In this document: in pieces, positions 43,261-52,501 of the stretch
Layout: every line of letters begins with the position of its first letter
Numbering within the stretch: position 1 is the stretch's first letter
Assembly (NCBI RefSeq): GCF_000235605.1
Contig: NC_016584.1
Span: 4,694,001 to 4,758,000, forward strand
Length of the DNA stretch: 64,000 nt
DNA from: Desulfosporosinus orientis DSM 765
GTDB lineage: Bacteria; Bacillota; Desulfitobacteriia; Desulfitobacteriales; Desulfitobacteriaceae
Direction: 5' to 3'
Notes under the pieces: model-generated
Database searches by the model: none
What the model was told of the DNA's origin: nothing
What the model saw: only the letters and a program-made list of their open reading frames with translations
Position numbers and translations under genes: made by a program

Positions 43261-45063
43261 TTATTTAGGGATATAAAACCAAACACAAGTGCCTTTTCCA
43301 ACGCTGCTCTCAATTTGTAGGGTATAATCATCACCATAATACAATTTCAAACGAGTATTAATATTCTTTAACCCTATGTTGTTAAAACCCTTATTGGAAT
43401 TTTGGAGAAGATTTTCACTGAAAATAGATTCTAATTTGTCGCTTTCAATGCCAACTCCATCATCAATCACACTGATTAATATCTTGTCACGAACTGCAAA
43501 GATGCTGATTTTTATAGTTCCTTTGCGGTCTTTGGGAATAATCCCATGAAAGAGAGAATTCTCTACAATGGGTTGAAGAATAAGTTTAGGAATCTGAGTT
43601 CTTTCAAGACAATCATCCAGGTTATATAGAACTTGAAAATCGTTATCATAACGATAACGTTGAATGTTAATATAGCTGTCTACAAGTTCCAATTCTTCAT
43701 TAATTGAAACAAAATCCCTCGCCTCTGATATACTGGCTCGCAGCAATAAATTAAAGGAATGAATAATCTCTCTAATATCCTCTGCCCCTTTGAGTAATGC
43801 TAGATATTTGACAGCATTTAAGGTGTTGTGAATAAAATGAGGATTGATTTGAGCCTGCAACAATTCAAGTCTTAACTCTAAACTATTAACTTCAACTTTG
43901 ATCTTTTCTTCATGCTCTTTATGCACTTGCTCCAATAAAGCCTTAACTTGATCCACCATATGATTAAATCCATGAACGAGACTCTTCAGTTCATCCTCTG
44001 TATTAGCATTCAAATGGCGAGGCCATTTCCTCTCTTCAAACTGAGTCATAGCTCTATTAATTTCAATGATTGGGTCTGTTATTTTTTTCGCTAACAAATA
44101 GGCTATAAAAATGCCAGCCAAGACACTAAATATCCCAATAATGTAGACAATATTTAAAATCAACGTTGAATCTTTTTTAACCTTGCCATAAGCTATTCCT
44201 CCGATAATTTTCCAATCCGGATAAGCGCTGAGAGATTGGCGGATAAGATAGTATTCCTCTCCATTGATCTCAAGGATTTCATGGTTTTTGCCGTCTCGAG
44301 ACCCAAAGGCTCGGATTATATCATCCTCTTGCAGAGGAGTGCCAAATTTATTAATTACTTCATTCTTTTCATCAATGATGTAGGTAAAATCAAACACCTT
44401 CTTGTGAGTTTGACTTACATCTCTAAATAGCTGCTCTTTATTGATATTAATTAATAGATAACCAAATAGCTTAAAATTGTAATTGCTCATATATTGGCTG
44501 AAAAACGTTATCTCAGATTTTTCAATGTCATTAATGCTGTCTAATCGATTGGGGAAGTTGGTTGGAGCAGAAAAAGCGTTAAACTTTCCTGAGGCAATAA
44601 ACTCATCGAAATCCTTATAATCAGCTATGATTTCACGATAGGGATATATCTGATATAAAGGATCACAAATTTGTTTATCTAAATTAGTAGCAAAAATCGA
44701 GGTCACTGAAGTGTAAGCATAAACACTTTTCTGCAAAATATCAGAGATTTTTTTCATTGTAGAGTAGTCGTTCCAAAAAGTCTCATCTTCTAGATTCATT
44801 AATTGTTGTAACTCTTCATTATCACGAAGATTATCACAAATTCCTAGTATTGTGGCTATCTCCTTATCCATGTCCATTGTGATAATCTGCATTTTTTGAT
44901 CGGCTATGGTTCCTGTTTGTTCAATGAGCTTTTTATTGTAAACCCAGCTGATGGAACTGGCGATGGCCAAAATAATAATCACGATAATACTAGAAAAATA
45001 CAAGGCAATTCTTACTCTAATATGCTTAACCTTAGGAAGTCTAATGGTAATCCCCCCCGGCAA
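43261..45063 (-). CDS. YesM-like sensor histidine kinase
   Basis: The 600-residue protein has a TM helix (about 15-37), a large extracytoplasmic sensor (about 38-290), a second TM helix (about 297-320), HAMP (about 320-375), and the LytS/YesM-type kinase core. The core has the phospho-acceptor His in QAQINPHFIHNTLNAVKYL, N-box PIVENSLFHG and a GVGIESDKL G-box. Its TTG start at 45063 lies inside the end of the solute-binding-protein gene (23-bp overlap), so the two are translationally coupled and the start codon is uncertain. It pairs with the AraC-type regulator downstream. Confidence 0.9.
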   Translation of the reverse strand: MPGGITIRLPKVKHIRVRIALYFSSIIVIIILAIASSISWVYNKKLIEQTGTIADQKMQIITMDMDKEIATILGICDNLRDNEELQQLMNLEDETFWNDYSTMKKISDILQKSVYAYTSVTSIFATNLDKQICDPLYQIYPYREIIADYKDFDEFIASGKFNAFSAPTNFPNRLDSINDIEKSEITFFSQYMSNYNFKLFGYLLININKEQLFRDVSQTHKKVFDFTYIIDEKNEVINKFGTPLQEDDIIRAFGSRDGKNHEILEINGEEYYLIRQSLSAYPDWKIIGGIAYGKVKKDSTLILNIVYIIGIFSVLAGIFIAYLLAKKITDPIIEINRAMTQFEERKWPRHLNANTEDELKSLVHGFNHMVDQVKALLEQVHKEHEEKIKVEVNSLELRLELLQAQINPHFIHNTLNAVKYLALLKGAEDIREIIHSFNLLLRASISEARDFVSINEELELVDSYINIQRYRYDNDFQVLYNLDDCLERTQIPKLILQPIVENSLFHGIIPKDRKGTIKISIFAVRDKILISVIDDGVGIESDKLESIFSENLLQNSNKGFNNIGLKNINTRLKLYYGDDYTLQIESSVGKGTCVWFYIPK

Positions 45064-46378
45064 GCACTTTTTCTAATTCTAACTGAGAAGTTTCTTTAGC
45101 TTCTTTTAAAGCAGTCTCCGCAGAGACATTTTGAATTTCTACTTTTTCTGCTGCAACCTTTAATGCCTCGTAAATTTTTCCTCCTGTAGGATCATAAAAT
45201 ACTTTTGTCGCTATTTTAGTCTGCTCATAAGGAACCATGATCTGAGGGCTATGGTTGGCAAACCTCTGAAAGCTCTCAGTCTGCATGGCAGATTTTCTTA
45301 CAGGCAAATAACCTGTTTTAATAGACCATCGCGCAGTCACTTCTGAACTTGTCAGATACTTGATCCAGGCAAAGGCTGCCTCTTTTTGATCTTGAGAAAC
45401 ACTTTGCGGGATACATAGAGCGCGAGCATGAGCAACAGCACGAGGAAATCCGTCATATCCTTCCCAACCAGGTTGAACATGTGCTCCTATAATACTAAAA
45501 TCCAGTTCACCCTGATCACCGCTGGAGCCGGTATAACCGGCAGCCCTCCCCTGCAAAACATCATGAATAGTTGCGTACCAGTACTCCCAGCCTTCTCCTC
45601 CATAATTAACCTTCATAATTTTATCTTCATTAATTGCCTTACGAAAATACTCCCATGAATCGATCCAAGCTGGCTCATCAATGAGAACAGTTTTGCCGTC
45701 AGGGCTTAGAAATGTTCCTCCCCTGCTGATGGCTGCATCGATGAGATCCTCAGGTCCCTGAATCGGTTCCCATCCATAAACTAAAACTTCTTGGTTGTTT
45801 TTGATAGTCAACTTATTAGCAGCCTTGGCCAGCTCTTCCCAGGTATTTAAGGATTCAGGCTTAATACCAGCTAATTTAAAGATGTCTTTACGATAATATA
45901 GAACTTGTGTCGTACCATAAGCAGGCAAAGCGTAAATATGACCATTAAATTCTCCTTGTTGAATAAAAGAATCAACAAAATCCTCTTTATGAAAATTAGG
46001 CTCGTGTTCAATTAAAGAATCTAAGGGACTTAAAGCACCGACATTGGCGAAGAATTGCATTCTTTGATCTTCCAGCAACACCACCGCCGGGGGTTTCCTC
46101 CTAACAATGGCGGCTCTTAACGCTTGAGCTGTTTTTTCGTAGTTTCCCTGAGCAACTCCTACTACTGTCACCTCCTTTTGCAGGTTGTTGTACTCATTGA
46201 TAAACTCTTTCATAACCTCTCCAATGTGGCCGCTTAACCCATACCAAAATTCTATCTCTGTGGCTTCTTCTTCTTTTTCTGCTTGTCCAATGGGTTCATG
46301 CACACAAGCAACGAGAAAAAATCCGATTAAGATGATTAAACATAACAAGGTTATGCTTTTTGACCGTGTATAGGGCAC
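45041..46378 (-). CDS. Extracellular solute-binding lipoprotein, family 1 (sugar type), sensory
   Basis: The 445-residue protein has a lipobox (GFFLVAC, Cys near 25) and the family-1 binding-protein pattern: EIEFWYGLSGHIGEVMKEF, IYALPAYGTTQVLYYRKDIF, AAFAWIKYLTSSEVTARWS. Such proteins bring oligosaccharides or glycerol-phosphate-like solutes to ABC permeases, but no permease or ATPase gene is present here. It overlaps the histidine kinase gene, so a role as the ligand-binding part of the kinase is the better reading. Start is GTG 46378 after GAGAGGGG. The promoter is probably the TACAAT (-10) at 46429-46434. Confidence 0.88.
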   Translation of the reverse strand: MPYTRSKSITLLCLIILIGFFLVACVHEPIGQAEKEEEATEIEFWYGLSGHIGEVMKEFINEYNNLQKEVTVVGVAQGNYEKTAQALRAAIVRRKPPAVVLLEDQRMQFFANVGALSPLDSLIEHEPNFHKEDFVDSFIQQGEFNGHIYALPAYGTTQVLYYRKDIFKLAGIKPESLNTWEELAKAANKLTIKNNQEVLVYGWEPIQGPEDLIDAAISRGGTFLSPDGKTVLIDEPAWIDSWEYFRKAINEDKIMKVNYGGEGWEYWYATIHDVLQGRAAGYTGSSGDQGELDFSIIGAHVQPGWEGYDGFPRAVAHARALCIPQSVSQDQKEAAFAWIKYLTSSEVTARWSIKTGYLPVRKSAMQTESFQRFANHSPQIMVPYEQTKIATKVFYDPTGGKIYEALKVAAEKVEIQNVSAETALKEAKETSQLELEKVLAGGDYH

Positions 46379-46469
46379 AGATTCATCCCCTCTCAGAGTG
46401 CTGTGTCAATATTTATTTCTCAAAATTTATTGTACAGTATTTTTCAAATTATTAAAGATAATAAAGAAT

Positions 46470-46499
46470 CTTAAGTTAATAATTTATAACTTAAGTTAA
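46470..46499. promoter_or_regulatory. Paired direct repeats between the sensory triad and the HAD phosphatase
   Basis: CTTAAGTTAA occurs at 46470-46479 and again at 46490-46499, exactly 20 bp (two helical turns) apart, the spacing favoured by AraC-type dimers. The pair sits about 50-70 bp from probable start points on both sides (minus -10 TACAAT at 46429-46434, plus -10 TATACT at 46533-46538). An overlapping inverted repeat, CTTAAGTTA/TAACTTAAG, is also present. The YesN-like regulator is the natural candidate to bind. Confidence 0.55.
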
Positions 46500-46639
46500 C
46501 AATTGGTAATTTAAAGAATATTCGGCCACTGCTATACTATTGCTGTGTAATATTCTTGCTGTAAAATCTATGAAAGGAGATAATAGGAAACAGTATTTAT
46601 GTGGCATTAAAGGATTCAATTATAAAGGAGTGTTGATCC

Positions 46640-48028
46640 ATGTTTAAGAAGAACTGGTTAAGCAAATTCTCAATTTCCTTAATCGTATGTTTAGTCATGG
46701 CGTTATCAACCGTTAACCTAAACCCAGCTCTGGCTTCTGAAGACACTTCAACTCAATTAACCAACCTAAAAATCCTAGATAAGGGTAACTGGGCGCCTGC
46801 AACTCGGCAAGCCCTGCAGCGTCTGATTCAAAGCAATGGTCTCAACAGTTCGGATTACAATCCCAATCAAAAACCCTATGTTGTCTTTGACTGGGACAAT
46901 ACTTGTGTTTACGCAGACACAGAGGAAAGCACCCTGATCTATCAGTTGGAGAATTTAAAGTATAAAATGACTCCCGAACAATTCAGGATTGCTTTTACCA
47001 GTGGTAATAACGCATCCATACCGGAAACTGATTTCCTGGCCCCTTATCTTAATGAAGAAGGACAGCCCGTAAACATCACTAAGATCGCCAACGATGTTTG
47101 CAATGATTACCAGTTTTTCTGGGATAATTATCGAGGGTTAAATCCCAATGCTGCTCATGACATGACCTTAGCTGAGATCAAAGAAACGGAGCAGCTCAAA
47201 GACTTTGAAGCTAAATTTTGGTTTACCTATAGTGCTATGGATATCACCTTTGGGTATGATATATCCTGGACTTGGCTCCTGAACTTTTTCACAGGCTATA
47301 CTCCTGCAGAGCTCGGGAATTTAGTATCCGAAGCCGTAGACTATGCAGCTTTACAAGACATTAAAAATGTTTATTTTGATAGTAACTTGCCTGGAGAAGC
47401 AGGAATTATAAAGAATAGTAATCCTGAACTAGGAAACTATTTTAGACAAGGATTAAGAGCCACACAAGAAATAAAGGATTTAATGACAACCCTGCGAGAA
47501 AATGGTATTGATGTCTATATTTCTACAGCTTCCCTCGACGGTGTTATTCGAGGATTTGCCTCTAATCCTAAGTATGGCTATAATGTACCGGCTGATCATG
47601 TCATTGGAATGCGTCTTAATTTAGACAACCATGGACGATATTTATCCACTATTCCCGATCCTGATACTTATGCGATCAATGCCAAACATGGCAAAGCTGT
47701 TAACATTAATAACCTCTTAGTCCAGGAAAAAGGAATCAATCCTATAATGATTATCGGTGACAGCGACGGTGATTATGAAATGATGACAGATTTATCAGGT
47801 TACAATGATGTCTACAGAATCAATCACTTGCCTCCCGTAAAAATGGTGGTCATCATTAATCGATTGAAAAGCGGAACTATTAGGGAATTGTGTGTCAGTG
47901 CTGCCTCTCAAATAGGTTGTCCTTACCCCTTTATACTTCTACAAGGAAGAAATGAAAATACAGGCACCTGGATTCCTAATGAAAAAACGATTAAACTCGG
48001 GAAAAGTGAACCTGTCTTACTAAAGTAA
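46640..48028 (+). CDS. Secreted HAD-superfamily phosphatase
   Basis: The 462-residue protein has a Sec signal peptide (about 1-32, ending PALAS) and the HAD motifs: nucleophile VFDWDNTCVYAD (about 81-92), motif II ISTASLDG, and motif III IIGDSDGDYEMM (about 373-384). It resembles the phosphoserine-phosphatase-like HAD group that includes secreted phosphorylcholine phosphatases; the exact substrate is unknown. Exported HAD phosphatases release phosphate or an alcohol such as choline. It is divergent from the solute-binding-protein sensory operon and may share its control. The site is AAAGGAG. Confidence 0.82.
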   Translation: MFKKNWLSKFSISLIVCLVMALSTVNLNPALASEDTSTQLTNLKILDKGNWAPATRQALQRLIQSNGLNSSDYNPNQKPYVVFDWDNTCVYADTEESTLIYQLENLKYKMTPEQFRIAFTSGNNASIPETDFLAPYLNEEGQPVNITKIANDVCNDYQFFWDNYRGLNPNAAHDMTLAEIKETEQLKDFEAKFWFTYSAMDITFGYDISWTWLLNFFTGYTPAELGNLVSEAVDYAALQDIKNVYFDSNLPGEAGIIKNSNPELGNYFRQGLRATQEIKDLMTTLRENGIDVYISTASLDGVIRGFASNPKYGYNVPADHVIGMRLNLDNHGRYLSTIPDPDTYAINAKHGKAVNINNLLVQEKGINPIMIIGDSDGDYEMMTDLSGYNDVYRINHLPPVKMVVIINRLKSGTIRELCVSAASQIGCPYPFILLQGRNENTGTWIPNEKTIKLGKSEPVLLK

Positions 48029-48046
48029 GAAAACCACTTTAATAAA

Positions 48047-48094
48047 AAGAAAATCTCTAGAACCTAATAATGGCTTCTAGAGATTTTCTTTTTT
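48047..48094 (+). terminator. Terminator after the HAD phosphatase gene
   Basis: A 16-bp perfect stem (AAGAAAATCTCTAGAA with its complement) has a 12-nt loop and is followed by TTTT. Confidence 0.85.
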
Positions 48095-48196
48095 ATACAT
48101 TTTGTCAATTGTTTTAGAAATCAGTCTCAAAGAACTCAAGAAAAGAAAACCCACCATTTTGAGTTTCCCAATACCAATCTATCTTTTGATCAACTG

Positions 48197-49069
48197 TTAA
48201 AGAAATCGTGAATCTACTTGTCGGAAGTTATCTTCAGGAACTTTTGTAAGCTGTTCCAAGGTTTCTAAAATATCGGGTTTATCCTTGGGGATATTTCCGT
48301 TGACCCAAGCAAAATTCGAGACATGATCACTATATAGTTGAAAACTGCCCGTTAAGTTCGCTACCAAAAGGTGGGTTTCTTTGATAGCTTCGTGAGGGCT
48401 TAACAGATGGAACCTTCCTTGTTGATAATCTTCATAAAGAGGAGTACCTAGCCAAGGAACGTAAGTACGCAATCTTACAAAATCCGGAGTTAATGCATTA
48501 AGTACTCGGGCACTTTCTAAAGCATGCTGCTTTGTCCTTTCACGACCGCCAATCCCTATCAAAATGTATTCACTCAGTTCAATACCTGTTTCTTTAACTT
48601 TACAACCTTCCTCAATGATTTCTATTGATGTACATCCTTTATTTATATTACGAAGAGTTTCATCATCTCCGCTCTCCATACCAGAGTGAATACGAGTTAA
48701 GCCGGCATTTCTCAAACGATGAAATTCATTCTGCTTTTTCAGCTTAAAGTACTGTGCTGAGCCATAGACCGTCATTCTTTTTAATTGAGGAAATAATTGA
48801 TTGGCATAATCGAGAATCGCAGCGAGTTGATCCGTCTTCATTAAAATAGTATTCCCGTCAGGAAAAAAAACGGACTGAACATCATTTCCAAAATAATTTC
48901 GCGCTTCTCGCAAATCCTCTTTGATTTCCGCCACAGACCGAATGCGGAATTTTGTCTTGCGATACATCCCACAAAATGTGCATTGATTATGAGGACAGCC
49001 GATGGTTGCTTGGATAAGTAAGCTGTCCGCTTCGCTAGGGGGACGATAAACCGTTCCTTCGTAACGCAT
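48197..49069 (-). CDS. Radical SAM protein (Elp3/coproporphyrinogen-oxidase-like core)
   Basis: The 290-residue protein has the 4Fe-4S/SAM motif GCPHNQCTFCGM near residues 23-34. The downstream barrel elements are VFFPDGNTILM, GLTRIHSGMESGDDETLRNI and ELSEYILIGIGG. It would generate a deoxyadenosyl radical, but the substrate is unknown. It has no B12, TRAM or SPASM domain. Start is ATG 49069, placed 8 nt after AAAGGAG; a TTG six codons upstream is inside that site. It is monocistronic. Confidence 0.85.
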   Translation of the reverse strand: MRYEGTVYRPPSEADSLLIQATIGCPHNQCTFCGMYRKTKFRIRSVAEIKEDLREARNYFGNDVQSVFFPDGNTILMKTDQLAAILDYANQLFPQLKRMTVYGSAQYFKLKKQNEFHRLRNAGLTRIHSGMESGDDETLRNINKGCTSIEIIEEGCKVKETGIELSEYILIGIGGRERTKQHALESARVLNALTPDFVRLRTYVPWLGTPLYEDYQQGRFHLLSPHEAIKETHLLVANLTGSFQLYSDHVSNFAWVNGNIPKDKPDILETLEQLTKVPEDNFRQVDSRFL

Positions 49070-49223
49070 GTCTCCAACTCCTTTCAACCACTCAACTAAA
49101 AAATATGCATTTGCATATTAAAAATTTTTTCTTAGTCTAAATTACACGAACACCTAGATATTCCCTGCTTAATTAAGCTAATTAATCTTAGAAAAAAGTA
49201 TAGTAAATACACCTTAATAATGA

Positions 49224-49255
49224 CACCCCTCAAATCAAACTTAATTTGAGAGGTG
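49224..49255 (-). terminator. Terminator after the peptidoglycan-binding protein gene
   Basis: The stem CACCCCTCAAAT/ATTTGAGAGGTG has one mismatch and an 8-nt loop. It lies 22 bp past the stop on the minus strand and is followed by TCATTATT. Confidence 0.6.
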
Positions 49256-49276
49256 ATTTTAATTAATGTATGCCTG

Positions 49277-49753
49277 TTACCAACAAATGACTCCCAAAGC
49301 ACTCCAAGTTTTTCTGCCTACGATTCCATCCTGGACAAGACCCATTGTTGCCTGAAACGCGAGAACAGCAGATTTTGTAAGTGGTCCAAAGATTCCATCG
49401 ATATTTCCTTTGTAAAATCCTTTCGTCTTTAAAAGGCCTTGCAGCTTCACTACAGCTGGACCGGTATTACCTTGAGCAAGAGTAGGACAATGATTCTCTG
49501 GCGGTTTCTCACAGCTTACTCCTAAGGCTGTCCAAGTCATTTTTCCGACAATACCATCTTGCACTAGACCGCAGTTTTTTTGAAATGCAAGAACAGCGGA
49601 TTCCGTAAGGGGCCCAAAGATACCGTCAATTTTTCCAGGGGCATATCCAGCAGCTATTAACTTGATTTGCATTTTTTTTACACTTGCACCGGAGGAACCT
49701 TTTTTTAGCAAAGGACAATGGTATTGTCCTTTAATGACATTTCTGTTATGCAA
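49277..49753 (-). CDS. Protein with two tandem peptidoglycan-binding domains
   Basis: This 158-residue protein consists almost wholly of two PG_binding_1 repeats (about 14-79 and 90-156). Each contains IDGIFGPLT.SAVLAFQ and GLVQDGIVG..TW.ALGV, and the two share most residues, which indicates internal duplication. There is no catalytic domain and no signal peptide, so it is either a spore-coat or cortex protein acting inside the mother cell, or it is released another way. Start is TTG 49753, because AAGGAGG lies 7 nt upstream; an ATG nine codons earlier has no site. Confidence 0.8.
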   Translation of the reverse strand: MHNRNVIKGQYHCPLLKKGSSGASVKKMQIKLIAAGYAPGKIDGIFGPLTESAVLAFQKNCGLVQDGIVGKMTWTALGVSCEKPPENHCPTLAQGNTGPAVVKLQGLLKTKGFYKGNIDGIFGPLTKSAVLAFQATMGLVQDGIVGRKTWSALGVICW

Positions 49754-50048
49754 TTCAATGCCCTCCTTTTTTCTTAGCATATGTATACCTCGTTGAAGTG
49801 GTACTTCAGATTTTTGCTAAAATAATCTAAATTTTTTATATTATTTTAATTTATCGGTATATACAATATAATCCGATTTATGATAATATTCAATTAAGTG
49901 AATTAAGGTTCATTTTCGGTTGAATTTGAGTCATATTTACCCTATCGATACATACTTAAAAGTCAGGTGAAAGAATCTCGAGCATTTCTTTATAGCAGCG
50001 CATACTCGATTTCAACCAAATTATTACGAAATGGCAGGCGACTATAAC

Positions 50049-52283
50049 ATGAATGTAAAGCCGGGAACAGTTATTAATGACGTAAAAAAGTGTGTTGATG
50101 AGATTATCCATTATATTGGCAAAGAGATCTTTTTTAGTATGCCTCTGGCCTTAGGGAAGCCTGTACTCTTCATTAATGAACTCTATCGTCGGGCTAAGGA
50201 AGACCCAGAACTAAAGCTAACGATAATAACCGCTCTCACTCTCGAAAAGCCAAAAGGGCATACGGACTTGGAAAGACGTTTTTTAGGGCCTTTAGCTGAC
50301 AGAGTCTTTGCAGGAGTTCCTGAGTTTGACTTTATGCTGGATTTTAGGGCCGGGAAGCTCCCCAAAAATGTTGAAATCTATGAATTTTTCTCTAAAGCCG
50401 GGGGATATTTGAACAACCCCGTCGCTCAGCAGAACCACTTAGCAAGCAACTATACTCATGCTAATCGTGACGCTTTAGCCTTAGGTGGCAACGTCTTCGC
50501 CCAATTGGTTGGGTTCCGGGAAATTAACGGTAAGATGATGTACTCTATGAGTTGTAATACAGATGTAGGTCTTGAAGCTATACAAAATTTAAAAGCTCTC
50601 AGGGCTCAGGGGAAAAAAGTAGCCATCATTGCAGAAGCAAACAAAAATATGCCCTTCATGTATGGAGACGCTGTTGTTGAAGCTGATTCCTATGACATAA
50701 TTCTTGAAGGTCCACAATTTGACTATGAGTTATTTTGCCCTCCTAAAGACCCCGTTGCTCTTGCGGATCATATGATCGGTATTAATGTCAGTACTTTAAT
50801 TAAAGATGGAGGAACCATTCAAGTGGGGATTGGCGCCCTGGGTGACGCAATTGTTTCCGGCCTAATCATGCGCAATGAACAAAATCCCTTGTATCAGGAA
50901 GTTTTAGAGAAAACAGGAATTAACAAACGCTACGGAAATTTAATTGCTGAATGGGGCGGAACCGGTGTTTTCAGGAAGGGGCTTTATGGTTCTTCAGAAA
51001 TGTTTGTTGATGCCTTTATGCAAATGTATAAAAGCGGGATTCTAAAAAGGAGAGTCTTTGAGAGTATCCCTCTGATGAAGCTCATCAATTCCGGGGAACT
51101 GACCCCTGAGCACATCCCCTCCGACATAATCGATCAGCTCATAGAAATCCAAGGAATTCATCCTAATCTTAGCGAAGACGACTTCAAGTTTCTGGTTGAT
51201 TTTGGAATCTTAAAACAAGGGCTTCGATTCGAAAAGGGCTTCATCTTTGATGAAACTGCCCAATATTCTGCCGATTTAAGCATCGAAAAAAATCGCCTTG
51301 AGATCCGCCATTTGCTGGGCAAAGAATTACTCGGGGGCCAAGTAATCATAGGCGCATTTTTCGTCGGACCCAAGGCATTTTATCAAGCTCTTAATGACAT
51401 GAGTGAAGAAGAACGAAAACTTTTCGGCATGTCTGGAGTTGAGAAGGTTAACCAATTGTACGGCGGAGAAGAATTACGAACTTTACAGCGAAAAGATGCA
51501 CGTTTCGTCAATACGGGAATGATTGCCACCGTCCTTGGTGCTATTGCTTCCGATCAGCTTGAGGATGGCCGCGTTATCAGCGGAATAGGCGGTCAATATA
51601 ATTTTGTAGCCATGGGGCATGCCCTGCTTGATGCCCGAGTCATTATGATGATTAAAAGCACTAAAGGTTACGGCAAAACTCTTAAATCAAATATTGTTTT
51701 CAAATATGGCCATTGCTCGGTACCAAAACACCTTAGGGATATCATTGTAACTGAATACGGAATTGCCGACGTCCGCAGTAAACCTGAAAAACAAGTGATT
51801 GCTGAGCTCATTAATATCGCTGATTCTCGTTTCCAAAAACAACTTCTTGAACAGGCAAAAAAAGCGGGAAAAATACCCCCGGATTATGAAATTCCCGAAG
51901 AATACCGACATAATACCCCAGAGAAAATCACCGCTCTTCTTAAACCTTATCAATCCCAAGGAGTTTTCCGGCCCTTCCCCTTTGATACGGATTTAACAGA
52001 GACAGAAATAGCTCTGGGAGGAGCTCTTAAGAGTTTAAAAAAGCTTTCGACTGGCAACCGTTTCAAATTGGTCAGCGGGATAATCAAAGAATTCACAAGA
52101 CCTATTCCCGCCTCAGCCTATCCCTACATGAAGAGACTGAAACTCCATAAGGCTTCCTCAGTACAAGAACGCGTTATGCGGAAATTGGTCGTTTTTGCTT
52201 TGAGAAATAACAGTCTTCTTAAAAATCTCCATCCTCTGCCAGAACACATTAACAATCAAGTCAGAAATACTCAATCACTATAA
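50049..52283 (+). CDS. Enlarged acetyl-CoA hydrolase/CoA-transferase family protein (copy 1)
   Basis: About 744 residues against roughly 430-500 for usual family members. Family segments are TIQVGIGALGDAI (about 258-270), SSEMFVDAFMQMYKSG with the probable catalytic Glu (about 316), GAFFVGPKAFYQAL, then VISGIGGQYNFVAMGH (about 510-525) and VTEYGIADVRSKPEKQVIAELINIAD cut here into the AcetylCoA_hyd_C signature VTEYGIADVR. Extra sequence sits at the N-terminus and between the catalytic Glu and the C-terminal domain. The enzyme should move CoA between carboxylic acids. I start it at ATG 50049 because AGGCGA lies 7 nt before; an ATG six codons upstream is also in frame but has no site. Confidence 0.8.
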   Translation: MNVKPGTVINDVKKCVDEIIHYIGKEIFFSMPLALGKPVLFINELYRRAKEDPELKLTIITALTLEKPKGHTDLERRFLGPLADRVFAGVPEFDFMLDFRAGKLPKNVEIYEFFSKAGGYLNNPVAQQNHLASNYTHANRDALALGGNVFAQLVGFREINGKMMYSMSCNTDVGLEAIQNLKALRAQGKKVAIIAEANKNMPFMYGDAVVEADSYDIILEGPQFDYELFCPPKDPVALADHMIGINVSTLIKDGGTIQVGIGALGDAIVSGLIMRNEQNPLYQEVLEKTGINKRYGNLIAEWGGTGVFRKGLYGSSEMFVDAFMQMYKSGILKRRVFESIPLMKLINSGELTPEHIPSDIIDQLIEIQGIHPNLSEDDFKFLVDFGILKQGLRFEKGFIFDETAQYSADLSIEKNRLEIRHLLGKELLGGQVIIGAFFVGPKAFYQALNDMSEEERKLFGMSGVEKVNQLYGGEELRTLQRKDARFVNTGMIATVLGAIASDQLEDGRVISGIGGQYNFVAMGHALLDARVIMMIKSTKGYGKTLKSNIVFKYGHCSVPKHLRDIIVTEYGIADVRSKPEKQVIAELINIADSRFQKQLLEQAKKAGKIPPDYEIPEEYRHNTPEKITALLKPYQSQGVFRPFPFDTDLTETEIALGGALKSLKKLSTGNRFKLVSGIIKEFTRPIPASAYPYMKRLKLHKASSVQERVMRKLVVFALRNNSLLKNLHPLPEHINNQVRNTQSL

Positions 52284-52317
52284 ACCTGTCATTTCTACAT
52301 TCATCCATTTGTTAGTA

Positions 52318-52365
52318 AACATCAGCTTCTTCCCTACCAAGCTGGAAGCGAGCTGATGTTTTCGT
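52318..52365 (+). terminator. Terminator after CoA-transferase copy 1
   Basis: The stem AACATCAGCT/AGCTGATGTT closes a longer loop that contains a second small pairing and is followed by TTCGTT. Confidence 0.65.
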
Positions 52366-52501
52366 TATGCTTACAAACAAGCCCAGCTGAGTCCCTTAAC
52401 AAATTCTTAACATTTGTAACCTATATTGAATAAAAAAACTTGATATAATATATCAGGTTGTTTTAGGTTCAAATCACAATTAAGATATTTTAGGGGGATA
52501 A

